Part shown: positions 18,946 through 28,120 of the stretch, in pieces
Position numbering within the stretch: the stretch's first letter is position 1
Layout of the letters: every line of letters starts with the position of its first letter
DNA from: Pseudomonas sp. Gutcm_11s
GTDB taxonomy: Bacteria; Pseudomonadota; Gammaproteobacteria; Pseudomonadales; Pseudomonadaceae
Length of the DNA stretch: 64,000 nt
Direction: 5' to 3'
Assembly: GCF_028649395.1 (NCBI RefSeq)
Contig: NZ_JAQSUW010000006.1
Location: forward strand, 1-64,000
Position numbers and translations under genes: made by a program
Notes under the pieces: generated by a model
What the model was told of the DNA's origin: nothing
The model's database searches: none
The model's input: only the letters and a program-made list of their open reading frames with translations

Positions 18946-19185
18946 TCAGTGTCGAGCGGCGCCGGCCGGTGGCTGACGAATGCTGGTGCGCAGCGCGCGC
19001 CACAGGCTGACCAGGCGGTTGGCCGATGCGGCGGAGCAGGGGTGTTCCAGTGCGGCGGCCATCTGCGGCAGCAGCAGATTGGCTTCCCACTCCATGGCGT
19101 CACTGTTCGATGAGGAAGCCGCGGGCGTGTCGTGCCATTGCACGGACGGCTGCATTTCCCAGCTACGCGAATCGCTTCTGTTCAT
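18946..19185 (-). CDS. Small hypothetical protein, 79 aa
   Basis: Ser/Ala-rich cytoplasmic protein with a central amphipathic helix ([12 protein letters not shown]... [15 protein letters not shown]). The start ATG 19185 is preceded by a near-perfect GAGGAGG at 6-nt spacing, and it fits exactly between two minus-strand genes (15 bp after the fusion gene, 50 bp before the DUF1348 gene), which argues that it is translated. I do not recognise a family. Confidence 0.55.
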   Translation of the reverse strand: MNRSDSRSWEMQPSVQWHDTPAASSSNSDAMEWEANLLLPQMAAALEHPCSAASANRLVSLWRALRTSIRQPPAGAARH

Positions 19186-19200
19186 GTCACGGCCTCCTCG

Positions 19201-21255
19201 TCAGATATCCAGCACCAGGGGTTGCGGGCTGTCGTCGGTCTGCGCCGGTACGGCGCAGCAGATCAGTACCTTGTCGCCGTCCGGCAGCTGCGCCGGCGGA
19301 TTGGGGTAGTGCACGGTGCCGCTGACCAGCCTGGCGGCGCAGGTGCCGCACGAGCCGCCACGGCAGCTGAATTCGGGGCTCAGGCCACGGCTTTCGGCCA
19401 GCTCCAGCAGGCTGCCGCTGTCGGGCTTCCAGCGCGCCTCGGTAGCCGAGGCGGAGAAGTACACCGGCACCGGCACAGTGGCCGCCGGTGGCTGTTCCAG
19501 ACTCGGTGGCTGCTCGCTCTGCGAACGGCGCAGGGCGGAGGGGCCGAAGGCCTCGGCGTGGATGCGCTGGTCGGGGATGTTGAGGCCGCGCAGGCCGTCG
19601 TACATGTCCTGCAGAAAACCGCTGGGGCCGCAGAGGTAGAAGTCGTAGTCGTCCAGCGGCAGGCGCGCCTTGACCTGGGCGAAGCTCAGGCGGCCGGCCA
19701 GTTGGTAATCGCGCTCGAGCTGCGCCTCGGCGCCGGGGCTGCTCAGGGCGCGGTGGATATGCAGCAGTCCGGCCGACTGCTGTTGCAGCGCGCTCAGTTC
19801 TTCGCGGAAGGGCAACTCGGCGAGGCTGCGGGCACTGTGGAACAGATGGATATGCCGCTCGCGCTGGTGCTGGCGGTTCTGCGCCACCAGTTCGCGGGCC
19901 ATGGAGACCATCGGGGTGATGCCGACGCCGGCACCGATCAGCACCACCGGCCGGTCGGTTTCGTCGACCAGGGTGAAGCTGCCCAGTGGGCTGCGCACCT
20001 CCAGCAGGTCGCCCACCTGGACGTTTTCATGCAGGTGGCGCGAGGCCTTGCCCTGCAGCTTCACGCTGATGCGGATATGCCCGTCCGATGGCGCGCTGGA
20101 GACGCTGTAGGTCCTCACTAGTGCCTCGTCGCTGGCCTGCAGGCGCATCGGCAGGTGCTGGCCGGCGGCGAAGGTCACGCTGGCGTTGTCCTGCGGGGCG
20201 AGGAACAGCGAGCGGATGTCGCTGCTCTCCTGCTGCACCCGCGCTACGCGCCATTGCTGCCATTGCCGGCGCTGCTCGTACTGCCGCACGCGCTCCTCGG
20301 TCTCCGCCCAGGTGCCGGTGGCCAGGCTGGTCGGCGCGTAGTCGTGGAACTGCCAGCGAATGCCCACGGCGGCCGGGCGCAGCACCACGTGCTCGACCTC
20401 GACCGTCCACAGCCGCTCCGCGCCTTCGAAAGACTTGGTCAGCGGGCTGTCGAGTAGCAGCTCGGTGCGCCCGCTGACTTGCAGCATGTCGCCGCTGGCG
20501 AAGTCGACGAACAGCAGGCCGGCGATCGGGTTGGCCTGCAGGTTGCCCAGGGTGTTGAAGAACAGGTTGCCGGCGTAGTCGGGGATGGTCAGGCGGTTGC
20601 CCTCGACCCTGACGAAGCCGGCGCGGCCGCCACGGTGGGAGACGTCCACCGAGCGGCTGTGGTCGTCATGCTCGACGTAGCTGGCGATGAAGAAGGTGTC
20701 GGCGGCGCGGATCAGCGCGCTGCTGTAGTCGTCCAGGCCGGCGAAGTCCTGGCGCGGCGGCTTGCCGCCTGCCGGTGCGGTGACGCGGGTGTAGGAGCGT
20801 TCCTGGATGTACTTGGGGCAGTTGCCGTAGGAGTGCTCGACCTCCACCGCGAAGCCTGCGGCCGAGGCCTGTTGGATCACGCCGTTGATGCGGTTGCGGC
20901 GGCGCGTATGCAGTTCGATGCCGAGCATGCCGATGGCGCTACCCGCCTGCAGGCCGGCGGCGGCCGGGTCCTGCGTGTCGAGCTGGCTGGCGAGGAACAG
21001 GTGCTGCGGGTCGGCGGAGGTGACGAAGCCTTCCGGCCCTTCGAGCAGGGTGGCCCAGGGGCGGCCGTCTGCATCTACCGCGCCGACCACCATGAACGGC
21101 AGCTGCTGGTAGAACTCGCGGTGCTGGTCGGGCATGTAGTCGCGGATGACCTTCTGCCCGATCACTTCCATGCGCTCGATGGCGTGCACGCTTTCCTGCA
21201 GCTGGCGCTCGCCGGCGTGCCAGGGCGATTTACGGTGCTTGGGCAGATGGTCCAT
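19201..21255 (-). CDS. Three-domain redox protein: PNPOx-like flavin domain, FAD/NAD reductase, [2Fe-2S] ferredoxin
   Basis: 684-residue fusion. Residues ~45-310 are a pyridoxamine-phosphate-oxidase-like split barrel (contains HSYGNCPKYIQ and GNLFFNTLGNLQANP). Residues ~330-560 are a ferredoxin-NADP reductase module with FAD motif RTYSVSS (381-387), nucleotide motif GAGVGITPM (441-449) and CGPSGF (542-547). Residues ~597-684 are a plant-type [2Fe-2S] ferredoxin with C631, C636, C639 and C666/667. Thus NAD(P)H, FAD, Fe-S and a likely FMN/PNPOx site form an internal electron chain. It is probably co-transcribed with the small ORF and DUF1348 gene. The substrate is unknown; detoxification is a guess from the adjacent glutathione transferase. 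Confidence 0.92.
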   Translation of the reverse strand: MDHLPKHRKSPWHAGERQLQESVHAIERMEVIGQKVIRDYMPDQHREFYQQLPFMVVGAVDADGRPWATLLEGPEGFVTSADPQHLFLASQLDTQDPAAAGLQAGSAIGMLGIELHTRRRNRINGVIQQASAAGFAVEVEHSYGNCPKYIQERSYTRVTAPAGGKPPRQDFAGLDDYSSALIRAADTFFIASYVEHDDHSRSVDVSHRGGRAGFVRVEGNRLTIPDYAGNLFFNTLGNLQANPIAGLLFVDFASGDMLQVSGRTELLLDSPLTKSFEGAERLWTVEVEHVVLRPAAVGIRWQFHDYAPTSLATGTWAETEERVRQYEQRRQWQQWRVARVQQESSDIRSLFLAPQDNASVTFAAGQHLPMRLQASDEALVRTYSVSSAPSDGHIRISVKLQGKASRHLHENVQVGDLLEVRSPLGSFTLVDETDRPVVLIGAGVGITPMVSMARELVAQNRQHQRERHIHLFHSARSLAELPFREELSALQQQSAGLLHIHRALSSPGAEAQLERDYQLAGRLSFAQVKARLPLDDYDFYLCGPSGFLQDMYDGLRGLNIPDQRIHAEAFGPSALRRSQSEQPPSLEQPPAATVPVPVYFSASATEARWKPDSGSLLELAESRGLSPEFSCRGGSCGTCAARLVSGTVHYPNPPAQLPDGDKVLICCAVPAQTDDSPQPLVLDI

Positions 21256-21305
21256 GACGTGCTCCTTGAGAGGACTGCCGGGAAACCCGGCAGCCTGGTC
21301 GACAC

Positions 21306-21935
21306 TCAGTTGGCTTGCAGACCCGCGGCGGTGCGCGGCATGGCCACGAAGCCGGGCAGTGCCTCGATGCGCTGCAGCCAGGCCCGTACGTTCGGGTAGG
21401 CCTCCAGCGACACGTTTCCTTCCGGGGCATGGGCGATGTAACTGTAGTTGGCGACATCGGCGATGGTTGGCGTCGAGCCGGTCAGGAAGGGCACGGCATC
21501 GAGTTCACCTTCCATCAGGGTGAGCAGGGCATGGGCGCGGTTGATCACTTCTTCGGCATTGAACTTGGCGCCGAACACGGTGATCAGGCGGGCTGCTGCC
21601 GGGCCGAAGGCGAGCTGCCCGGCAGCTACCGACAACCAGCGCTGCACCTGGGCTGCGGCAGCCGGCTCTTCGGACAGCCAGCGGCCTGCGCCGTATTGCT
21701 TGGCCAGGTACACCAAGATGGCGTTGGAGTCGCTGAGGATCACGCCGCTGTCGTCGATCACCGGCACCTGGCCGAAGGCGTTGATGGCCAGGAAACGCTC
21801 CTGCTTGTGCTCGCCCTTGGCCAGGTCGACGAAGATGATCTCGGTGGGCAGTTGCAGCAGCGACAGCATCAGCTGGACGCGGTGAGCGTGGCCGGACAGC
21901 GGGAAGTGGTAGAGCTTGATCGGGGTGCGGGACAT
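21306..21935 (-). CDS. Glutathione S-transferase
   Basis: 209-residue GST: an N-terminal thioredoxin-like domain ([21 protein letters not shown], cis-Pro in GQVPVIDD near residue 58, glutathione-contact [11 protein letters not shown]) and a C-terminal helical domain with [16 protein letters not shown]. The N-terminal Ser14 is a plausible catalytic residue. It lies 50 bp upstream of the three-domain flavoprotein on the same strand. A dyad at 22044-22060 upstream could be its operator for one of the adjacent LysR proteins. Confidence 0.93.
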   Translation of the reverse strand: MSRTPIKLYHFPLSGHAHRVQLMLSLLQLPTEIIFVDLAKGEHKQERFLAINAFGQVPVIDDSGVILSDSNAILVYLAKQYGAGRWLSEEPAAAAQVQRWLSVAAGQLAFGPAAARLITVFGAKFNAEEVINRAHALLTLMEGELDAVPFLTGSTPTIADVANYSYIAHAPEGNVSLEAYPNVRAWLQRIEALPGFVAMPRTAAGLQAN

Positions 21936-22043
21936 GGCGGTGATTCCTTGAGTGAGAGTGGTCGAGACCGAAGCGTGGTTGGGTTCGCGTCGATGGCTGT
22001 AGATTGAGCCAATGCACTCGGCGGCGGAATCGCCAAAAAATAC

Positions 22044-22060
22044 AATCGATAATTGCGATT
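22044..22060. promoter_or_regulatory. Dyad AATCG-N7-CGATT, candidate LysR box
   Basis: Interrupted palindrome 109 bp upstream of the glutathione transferase start, in an AT-rich island between it and a LysR gene. The size (17 bp) and AT-rich centre fit LysR-type recognition boxes; which of the two LysR proteins binds is unknown. Confidence 0.45.
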
Positions 22061-22102
22061 TATGAAATTGTTCGGGCGCAGCAAGTGCGCTGCTGAAGGG
22101 CG

Positions 22103-23008
22103 TCAGGCCTGCTGCAGGGCAGGGTGGGCACGCAGCAGCGGAGCGCTGAAGTCGATGAAGGTGCGCGTGCGCGCAGCAGCGCGACGGCCTTCACGGTAGA
22201 TCAGGTGAGCGGGAAGACTGGGCAGGGCGAAGTCGCTCAGTACCGGTACCAGCAGGCCGGTCTGCAGCTCGTGGTGGACCTCATGGCTCATGCAGCGCAC
22301 CAGGCCCAGGCCGGCGATGGCCGCGCGGATCGCCGCCTGCTGCGTGGTGCAGTTCAGGCGCGGGGCCGGGCGGATCAGGCGCACACCGTGTTCACCGCGA
22401 AAACGCCACTCGACCACATGGCCGGTGCTGCTGGTCGCGATGGTCTGGTGGGCGGCGAGATCGTCCGGGCTCAGTGGCCGGCCCCACTGCTGCAGATAGG
22501 CCGGTGCCGCGCACACGATAGGCGCCACGGCGCCGACGGCAACGGCAAAGCCGCTGGAGTCCGGCAGGTGGCCGACCACCAGCGCCACATCGATGCCGTC
22601 CTCCACCAGACGCGGCAGGTCTTCGCGGGTTTCGGTGGCGATGCTGACCTCGGGATACGCCGCCAGATAGTCCAGCACGACAGGGGTGAACACCTGATGG
22701 CTCATCAGCAGTGGCGCCGAGAGCGTCAGTTGCCCGGCAGGGCGCGCGTGCTGGCCAGTCGCGGAACGTTCGGCCTGCTCCACACCTTCCAGGATCTGCC
22801 GGCAACTGGCGGCGAACAGCATTCCGGCCGGGCTCAGGTCCGTGCCCCGTGCGCCGCGCAGCAGCAGGGTGGCATTCAGGCGTGCCTCCAGCGTGGCGAG
22901 GGTGCGCATGACGGTGGCGGTAGACAAGCCCACGGCTCGCGCAGCCGCGGCCAGGCTGCCAGCCTGGGCCACGGCGAGAAACACCTCCATTTCGCGAAAG
23001 CGATTCAT
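22103..23008 (-). CDS. LysR-family transcriptional regulator
   Basis: 301-residue LTTR: N-terminal winged helix-turn-helix ([38 protein letters not shown]) and a C-terminal periplasmic-binding-protein-like effector domain (~90-295). Start ATG 23008 overlaps the stop of the upstream LysR gene by 4 bp (ATGA), so the two are translationally coupled. It likely acts on the downstream glutathione transferase/redox cluster (inference from position). The effector is unknown. Confidence 0.92.
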   Translation of the reverse strand: MNRFREMEVFLAVAQAGSLAAAARAVGLSTATVMRTLATLEARLNATLLLRGARGTDLSPAGMLFAASCRQILEGVEQAERSATGQHARPAGQLTLSAPLLMSHQVFTPVVLDYLAAYPEVSIATETREDLPRLVEDGIDVALVVGHLPDSSGFAVAVGAVAPIVCAAPAYLQQWGRPLSPDDLAAHQTIATSSTGHVVEWRFRGEHGVRLIRPAPRLNCTTQQAAIRAAIAGLGLVRCMSHEVHHELQTGLLVPVLSDFALPSLPAHLIYREGRRAAARTRTFIDFSAPLLRAHPALQQA

Positions 23009-23916
23009 GAGGCGCTGGCGGCGTTCAGCGCAGGGTTCTGTTGGAAACGCGCCACACAGTAATCGACGAAGCTGCGCACCTTGGCCGATGGCCGCGAGCC
23101 GAGATAGACCACGTGAATCGGCAGCGGTGGCGTGCCGAAGTCTTCCAGCACCAGTTCCAGTTCACCCTTGCCCAGGGCTTCGGCCGCCTGGTACGAGAGC
23201 ACGCGGGTGAAGCCGCCTCCCAGGCGTGCGGCACGGATCGCCGCCTGGTTGGAACTGACGGTCAGGCGTGGTTTCAGGGGCAGGGTCATCGGGCCGTTGG
23301 GGCCCATCAGTTGCCACTGGGTCATCGCGGCACTGGCGGAGGTCATGATGATCTGCGCCGTCAACAGGTCGTCCGGGGTTTGCGGCCTGGATACCTGGTC
23401 CAGGTAACGGGGCGATGCGCAGATTACCGAGCGCACCTCGCCCACCTTCAGCGCGTGGTAGTCACCCTCCGGCAGACGACCGATGCGGATGGCCACATCC
23501 ACGCCTTCCTCGGCCATGTTGACCGGGCGATCCACCAGCAGCGCATTGATGTTCAGCTCCGCGTGCTCGGCGAGGAAGCTGCTGATCAGCGGGATGACAT
23601 GCAGCTCGCCGAACATCACCGGTGCGGTGACCGTCAGGGTGCCGCGCACCCGCACGCTGGCACCCGCGGCGAGGTCTTCGGCCTCTTCCAGTTCGAGCAG
23701 GATGCGCCGGCAGTCTTCCACATAGCGCCGGCCGGCTTCGGTCAGGCGCAGGCTGCGCGTGCTGCGTGCCAGCAGCAGGGTGCCGAGGCGGTTCTCCAGT
23801 GCGGCAATCGCCCGGGTCACGCTCGGTGGCGACATGCCCAGCAGCTTGGCGCCACCGGCAAAGCTCTGCGCTTCCGTGACGGCCAGCAGCACTTTCATTT
23901 CCTGAAACCTGTCCAC
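23005..23916 (-). CDS. LysR-family transcriptional regulator (first of an overlapping pair)
   Basis: 303-residue LTTR with N-terminal helix-turn-helix (SFAGGAKLLGMSPPSVTRAIAALENRLGTLLL) and a substrate-binding-like effector domain. GTG 23916 is chosen because it gives the family-typical MDRFQEMKVLLAV start; GTG 23922 is also possible (305 aa). Its end overlaps the second LysR start by 4 bp. Two paralogous regulators encoded in one transcript is unusual; the second may be a diverged duplicate. Confidence 0.9.
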   Translation of the reverse strand: MDRFQEMKVLLAVTEAQSFAGGAKLLGMSPPSVTRAIAALENRLGTLLLARSTRSLRLTEAGRRYVEDCRRILLELEEAEDLAAGASVRVRGTLTVTAPVMFGELHVIPLISSFLAEHAELNINALLVDRPVNMAEEGVDVAIRIGRLPEGDYHALKVGEVRSVICASPRYLDQVSRPQTPDDLLTAQIIMTSASAAMTQWQLMGPNGPMTLPLKPRLTVSSNQAAIRAARLGGGFTRVLSYQAAEALGKGELELVLEDFGTPPLPIHVVYLGSRPSAKVRSFVDYCVARFQQNPALNAASAS

Positions 23917-24043
23917 GATCACCGCCAGTTTGCCGAGGGGATTGGGCCGCTATCAGTGCAGCGCCTGACAGTAGCCTAATGGCCAGGGCAGATGGCTGTC
24001 AGCTTGCGTATTCGCTCTGCAGCCCTGCGCGTGGATGGCCGGC

Positions 24044-24973
24044 TCAGCCGCGATTGGCGTCGAGGAAGTCCTGGTAGTGCTGGGCGGTTTCTTCCGGGCG
24101 CTCGAGCATCGGCACGTGGCCGCAGTCCTTCATGATCACCACGCTGGGCTTCTGCAGCAGCGGCTTCATCACCTCGATGCTGGAGATATCCAGCACCCGA
24201 TCCCGGTCGCCCCACAGCAGCAGTGTCGGCGCTTGGATCTTCGGCAGCTCCGGCTCCAGCGGCACGTAGTTCTCACGCAGCTGGCTGAAGATCTGGTCGT
24301 AGTGCACGCGATTGGCCATCGACTGTGCGGCGAAGTGGCGCTTGAGCGATTCCGGCATGCTGGGCGGGTTGGCGAAGACGAACTGCATCACTGTGTCGAA
24401 ATCCTCCGGCTTGCGTACCACCAGCGGGTTGGGCTCGCCGCGCTGGATGCGCTGGAACATCTCGCTCTTGGTCGGCGCCGTCACGCCGGCGTTGTTCAGC
24501 AGCGCCAGGCTGAGCACCTCGTCGCCATAACGCGCGCTGTAGAGCGCGGCGATATGGCCGCCCATGGAGTTGCCGATCAGGTGCAGCTTGCGGATGCCCA
24601 GCGCCTGGGTCAGCGCATGCAGGCGTTCGACCTGGCTGGCAACGTCATAGCCGACCTCCGGCTTGCTGCTTTCGCCGAAGCCCGGCAGGTCCAGGGCGAT
24701 GACGTGATAGCGCTCGGTGAGCGGGCGGGAGAAGCGCAGCCAGGTGTCGCGATTGCCACCGAAGCCGTGCAGCATCAGCAGGGTTTCGCCGTCCGCCGGG
24801 CCCCCTTCGTAGTAGCGGATGTCGAATTCGCCGACCCGGATGTCCTTGGTCGAGAGCCCGGCCAGGCGGCGTTCGAGCAACTGCGTGGTGGCGAGCAGAG
24901 CGGTGGGGGAAAAGTACAGGACGGCCGCAGCGGCCGCGCCCAGCACGGCGATGATCGAAGTCAGTTTCTTCAT
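24044..24973 (-). CDS. plaF: Membrane-anchored alpha/beta hydrolase, PlaF-like phospholipase A
   Basis: 309-residue hydrolase with an N-terminal membrane helix (residues ~5-27) and no cleavage site, as in P. aeruginosa PlaF (PA2949). The catalytic triad is visible: nucleophile S136 in GNSMGG, Asp near 256-258 in WGDRDRVLD, and H286 in CGHVPM. The oxyanion motif HGFGG is at 69-73. PlaF remodels inner-membrane glycerophospholipids by deacylation; the resemblance to PlaF as I recall it is strong over the whole length. It is transcribed alone, convergent with nothing and divergent from the channel gene. Confidence 0.85.
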   Translation of the reverse strand: MKKLTSIIAVLGAAAAAVLYFSPTALLATTQLLERRLAGLSTKDIRVGEFDIRYYEGGPADGETLLMLHGFGGNRDTWLRFSRPLTERYHVIALDLPGFGESSKPEVGYDVASQVERLHALTQALGIRKLHLIGNSMGGHIAALYSARYGDEVLSLALLNNAGVTAPTKSEMFQRIQRGEPNPLVVRKPEDFDTVMQFVFANPPSMPESLKRHFAAQSMANRVHYDQIFSQLRENYVPLEPELPKIQAPTLLLWGDRDRVLDISSIEVMKPLLQKPSVVIMKDCGHVPMLERPEETAQHYQDFLDANRG

Positions 24974-25232
24974 GGCAAGTCCCTATGGCTCAGCGTCGTT
25001 GAGGTGGCCGCCCTGACGCATGCGCGGTTAGCGAGGCGGTACGCGGCAATATCCGGGATGCGAGGGGCGCCGGGCTATCGCTCTTCCGGGGTATCTGGCG
25101 GCGGACTACAGGGGATGGCCGGCACGGGAAATGGCGGATTTCGCGGGGGCATGCGCGGGATGCAAGGCAGTGCATTCATCTTTGCCGGCAATCCAGTCAT
25201 GCTTGCCGCATTCTCCTGTCGCGGAGCCCTCC

Positions 25233-26660
25233 ATGCTCGCTCTGATTGCCCAACATCCACTCACCATCGGCGTCGCTTTGCTGCTCGCCGACCTCGCGTG
25301 CTGGCGCCTGTTGCCGGCCGAGGCCAAGGTCTTGCGGGTGCTGCTGCGCCTGGGGATCTTCATCGCCTACAGCGTGGCGATTATCAGTGCCGGGATGAGC
25401 CCGCTGCAGCCACCACCGTGGAGCGAGCCGGCGCAGAACATGCTCGGCTCCGTATTGGGTATCGCCTGGTGGCTGCTCTGCGCGCGCACCCTGACCGTGG
25501 TGCTCGGCGTGTTGCTGATGCCGCGCAGCGGCCACACCGGGCGCCTGCTGCAGGACGTGCTGGGGGCGGTGATCTTCCTCGCCGCCATAGTCGCGGCGGC
25601 GGCCTACATCATGCAGTTGCCGGTCAAAGGCCTGCTGGCCACCTCCGGGGTGGTCGCCATCGTCATCGGCCTGGCCCTGCAGAACACCCTGGGCGACGTG
25701 TTCTCCGGCATCGTGCTGAACACCACCAAACCCTATCGCCTGGATGACTGGGTATCGATCGACGGGGTCGAAGGCAAGGTGATCGAGATCGACTGGCGTG
25801 CCACGCACCTGCGCACCAGCCAGGGCAGTACCGTGGTGATCCCCAACTCGGTGGCCGCCAAGACCAAGGTCCTCAACCTCAATCGCTCCACCGATATCGA
25901 TAACCTCAAACTGAGCATCAGCGTGCCGGCGCAGGTACGGCCACGCCTGGTGCTGGATGCCCTCAACCGCACCCTGCAAGGTGTCAGCGAGCTGTTGCGC
26001 ACGCCCAAGCCGAAGGTGTCGATCAAGAGCTCCGACCTCGGCACGGTGGAATACGAGATGAGTGCCTTCGTGGCCGCCGGCAGCAGCTCGAACGAGGTGC
26101 GCAATCTGCTTTTCGACCTGGCTCACCGGCACCTGCAGGCCGCCGGCATTCTGCGGGGCGCCGCGCTCCCCGATGTCTCGCGCAGCCGCCAGCGCGCCCT
26201 GCTCGACGACGTGAAGATCTTCCGTGCGCTGAGTGCCGAGGAAAAGGACCGACTGGCCGAACTGCTGGTAGCGCAGACCTTTGGCAACGGTCAGGTGGTG
26301 CTGGAAGTCGGCGAGGTCAGCGAGCAGTTGCTGCTAATCGGTACTGGTGTCATATCGGCAGCCGTGCCCAATGGCAGCGAGATAATCGAGGCCGGGCGCA
26401 TGGGCCCTGGCGAAGTCCTGGGCGAGCAGGGCGTAACCTTCGGCACGCCGTCCGAGGCGCGTTTCACCGCGCTCAGCTCGGGGGTGCTCTACTGCCTCGA
26501 CAAGGAATCGCTGCAGGCCTGCCTGGAGCAACGCAGCGAAGTTGGCAGCTCGCTGGCCAAGCTGCAAAGCTTCCGCCAGCAGGCCAGCGCCTCGCTGCTG
26601 GAACAGAAACCAGTGGCGATCAAGAAGGGCAAGTTTCTCAGCTGGCTGCAGCGCTCTTGA
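25233..26660 (+). CDS. Mechanosensitive channel (MscS family) with cyclic-nucleotide-binding-like domain
   Basis: 475-residue inner-membrane protein. Four or so N-terminal membrane segments (~1-145) precede the MscS pore/beta domain, whose signature GLALQNTLGDVFSGIVL begins near residue 150. The cytoplasmic C-terminus (~325-455) is a cyclic-nucleotide-binding fold. Its phosphate-binding cassette reads GEVLGEQGVTFGTPSEARF, in which the Arg of the canonical PR-[TA]-A motif is replaced by Ser, so cAMP/cGMP binding is doubtful. ATG 25233 has GGAG upstream. It resembles bacterial cyclic-nucleotide-gated (bCNG) MscS relatives. Confidence 0.88.
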   Translation: MLALIAQHPLTIGVALLLADLACWRLLPAEAKVLRVLLRLGIFIAYSVAIISAGMSPLQPPPWSEPAQNMLGSVLGIAWWLLCARTLTVVLGVLLMPRSGHTGRLLQDVLGAVIFLAAIVAAAAYIMQLPVKGLLATSGVVAIVIGLALQNTLGDVFSGIVLNTTKPYRLDDWVSIDGVEGKVIEIDWRATHLRTSQGSTVVIPNSVAAKTKVLNLNRSTDIDNLKLSISVPAQVRPRLVLDALNRTLQGVSELLRTPKPKVSIKSSDLGTVEYEMSAFVAAGSSSNEVRNLLFDLAHRHLQAAGILRGAALPDVSRSRQRALLDDVKIFRALSAEEKDRLAELLVAQTFGNGQVVLEVGEVSEQLLLIGTGVISAAVPNGSEIIEAGRMGPGEVLGEQGVTFGTPSEARFTALSSGVLYCLDKESLQACLEQRSEVGSSLAKLQSFRQQASASLLEQKPVAIKKGKFLSWLQRS

Positions 26661-26873
26661 AGGCAGGCGCCGGCCACGTTGGCGTGGCTGGCGCGGTTAT
26701 CAGCTCTCCAGGCATCAGCCGCCAGGTGATTGCAGGGCAGCCTGCAGCCTGTCTTGGTGAAACGGGCCGGCTGGCTCAAGCGCTGCTTCCTCGCAAAGCC
26801 TTGTTATAGAGCGGTCGGCACTGATGGGCGGGGGAGTGATATGGTTGCCCCGAATTCCTCGCAGTAGATTCTC

Positions 26874-28022
26874 GTGACCTCGCAAACCGCCTCCCGACTG
26901 CAGTCCATCGATACCCTTCGAGGGCTGGTCATCCTCTTCATGCTCCTCGACCACGTCCGCGAAACCTTCTACCTGCACATGCAGGTGAGCGACCCGATGG
27001 ATGTGGGCCAAACCGAGCCAGCACTGTTCTTCAGTCGTACGCTGGCCCACCTCTGTGCACCGGTCTTCGTCTTCCTGACTGGCCTCTCGGCATATCTCTA
27101 CGGAGAAAAGCACGATGGCCGAGCAGGCGTCTCCAGCTTCCTGTTCAAGCGAGGACTGTTCCTGGTCGTGCTGGAGATCACCCTGGTGAACTTCGCGTGG
27201 ACCTTCCAGCTGATGCCCAGCGTCATCTACCTTCAGGTCATCTGGGCTATTGGCCTGAGCATGCTGGCCTTGTCGCTGCTGGTATGGCTGCCGCGAGGAT
27301 TGCTGATTGTCCTTGGCGTGGTTCTGGTGGCCGGGCACAACCTGCTCGATGACCTGCACTTCATGCCGGGAGACTGGGCCTACATCCCCTGGTCGATCCT
27401 GCATGACCGGGGCTGGATCGAGGTCACGGACAGCATGCGCCTGCGCACTTCATACCCGCTGCTGCCCTGGATTGGCGTGATCGTGCTGGGCTATGTCGCC
27501 GGAACCTGGTTCGGCCGGACTGGAGACGCGCCTCGCCGCCAGCGCAATCTGCTGATCGCTGCCGGCGCGGCGTTAGGTGGCTTCGTGCTTCTGCGTCTGC
27601 TCAATAGCTACGGCGAGAAGCCCTGGGCTGCTGGCGATAGCGCAATGCAGACAGCGATGAGCTTCCTGAATATCACCAAGTATCCGCCGTCACTCCTCTT
27701 TCTGGCGCTGACCCTGGGCATCGGCCTATTGCTGCTGGTCTTCTTCGAACGCCGAGGGCAGGGGCTGCTGACTCGCCCGCTGGCAGTGTTTGGGGCCGCC
27801 CCAATGTTCTTCTACCTGCTGCATCTGTATGTGCTGAAGCTGCTCTACCTGGGCTGCGTCGCGATCTGGGGAGAAAACCAAGGGCAGTACTTCGGTTTCG
27901 ACTCGGTGCCGGCGTTGTGGCTCTGTTCCCTGCTGCTGATCGTTGCTCTGTACCCGCCAGTACGCTGGTTCGCACAGCTCAAGGCGCGTCGACGCGATAT
28001 TCGGTGGTTGAAGTATCTGTAG
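26874..28022 (+). CDS. DUF1624/heparan-alpha-glucosaminide acetyltransferase-like membrane protein
   Basis: 382-residue integral membrane protein with about ten hydrophobic segments. The N-terminal signature SIDTLRGLVILFMLLDHVRE contains the conserved RG...DH motif of the DUF1624 / HGSNAT-like acyltransferase superfamily, which transfers acyl groups across the membrane. It starts at GTG 26874 with a weak ribosome-binding site; no better start exists before the conserved motif. Codon use is less GC-biased than the neighbours, consistent with acquisition. The substrate is unknown. Confidence 0.8.
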   Translation: MTSQTASRLQSIDTLRGLVILFMLLDHVRETFYLHMQVSDPMDVGQTEPALFFSRTLAHLCAPVFVFLTGLSAYLYGEKHDGRAGVSSFLFKRGLFLVVLEITLVNFAWTFQLMPSVIYLQVIWAIGLSMLALSLLVWLPRGLLIVLGVVLVAGHNLLDDLHFMPGDWAYIPWSILHDRGWIEVTDSMRLRTSYPLLPWIGVIVLGYVAGTWFGRTGDAPRRQRNLLIAAGAALGGFVLLRLLNSYGEKPWAAGDSAMQTAMSFLNITKYPPSLLFLALTLGIGLLLLVFFERRGQGLLTRPLAVFGAAPMFFYLLHLYVLKLLYLGCVAIWGENQGQYFGFDSVPALWLCSLLLIVALYPPVRWFAQLKARRRDIRWLKYL

Positions 28023-28039
28023 GAGTCGAAGCAGGCGGT

Positions 28040-28072
28040 GACAGCCTGCTGTCGGCCAAAAGCCGGCCGCTC
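28040..28072 (-). repeat. Short intergenic repeat, copy 1 (relic)
   Basis: On the minus strand reads GAGCGGCC...TTTTGGCCGACAGCAGGC, matching the copies at 31091 and 30249 around the core TTTTGGCCG-[AG]-[TC]AGC. It lies in the 98-bp gap between the acyltransferase-like gene and the DapA-like gene. Confidence 0.5.
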
Positions 28073-28120
28073 GTAACCGATAGCAGATAGCTCACGGTCA
28101 CGAACGCCCTCGCTTCGGCC

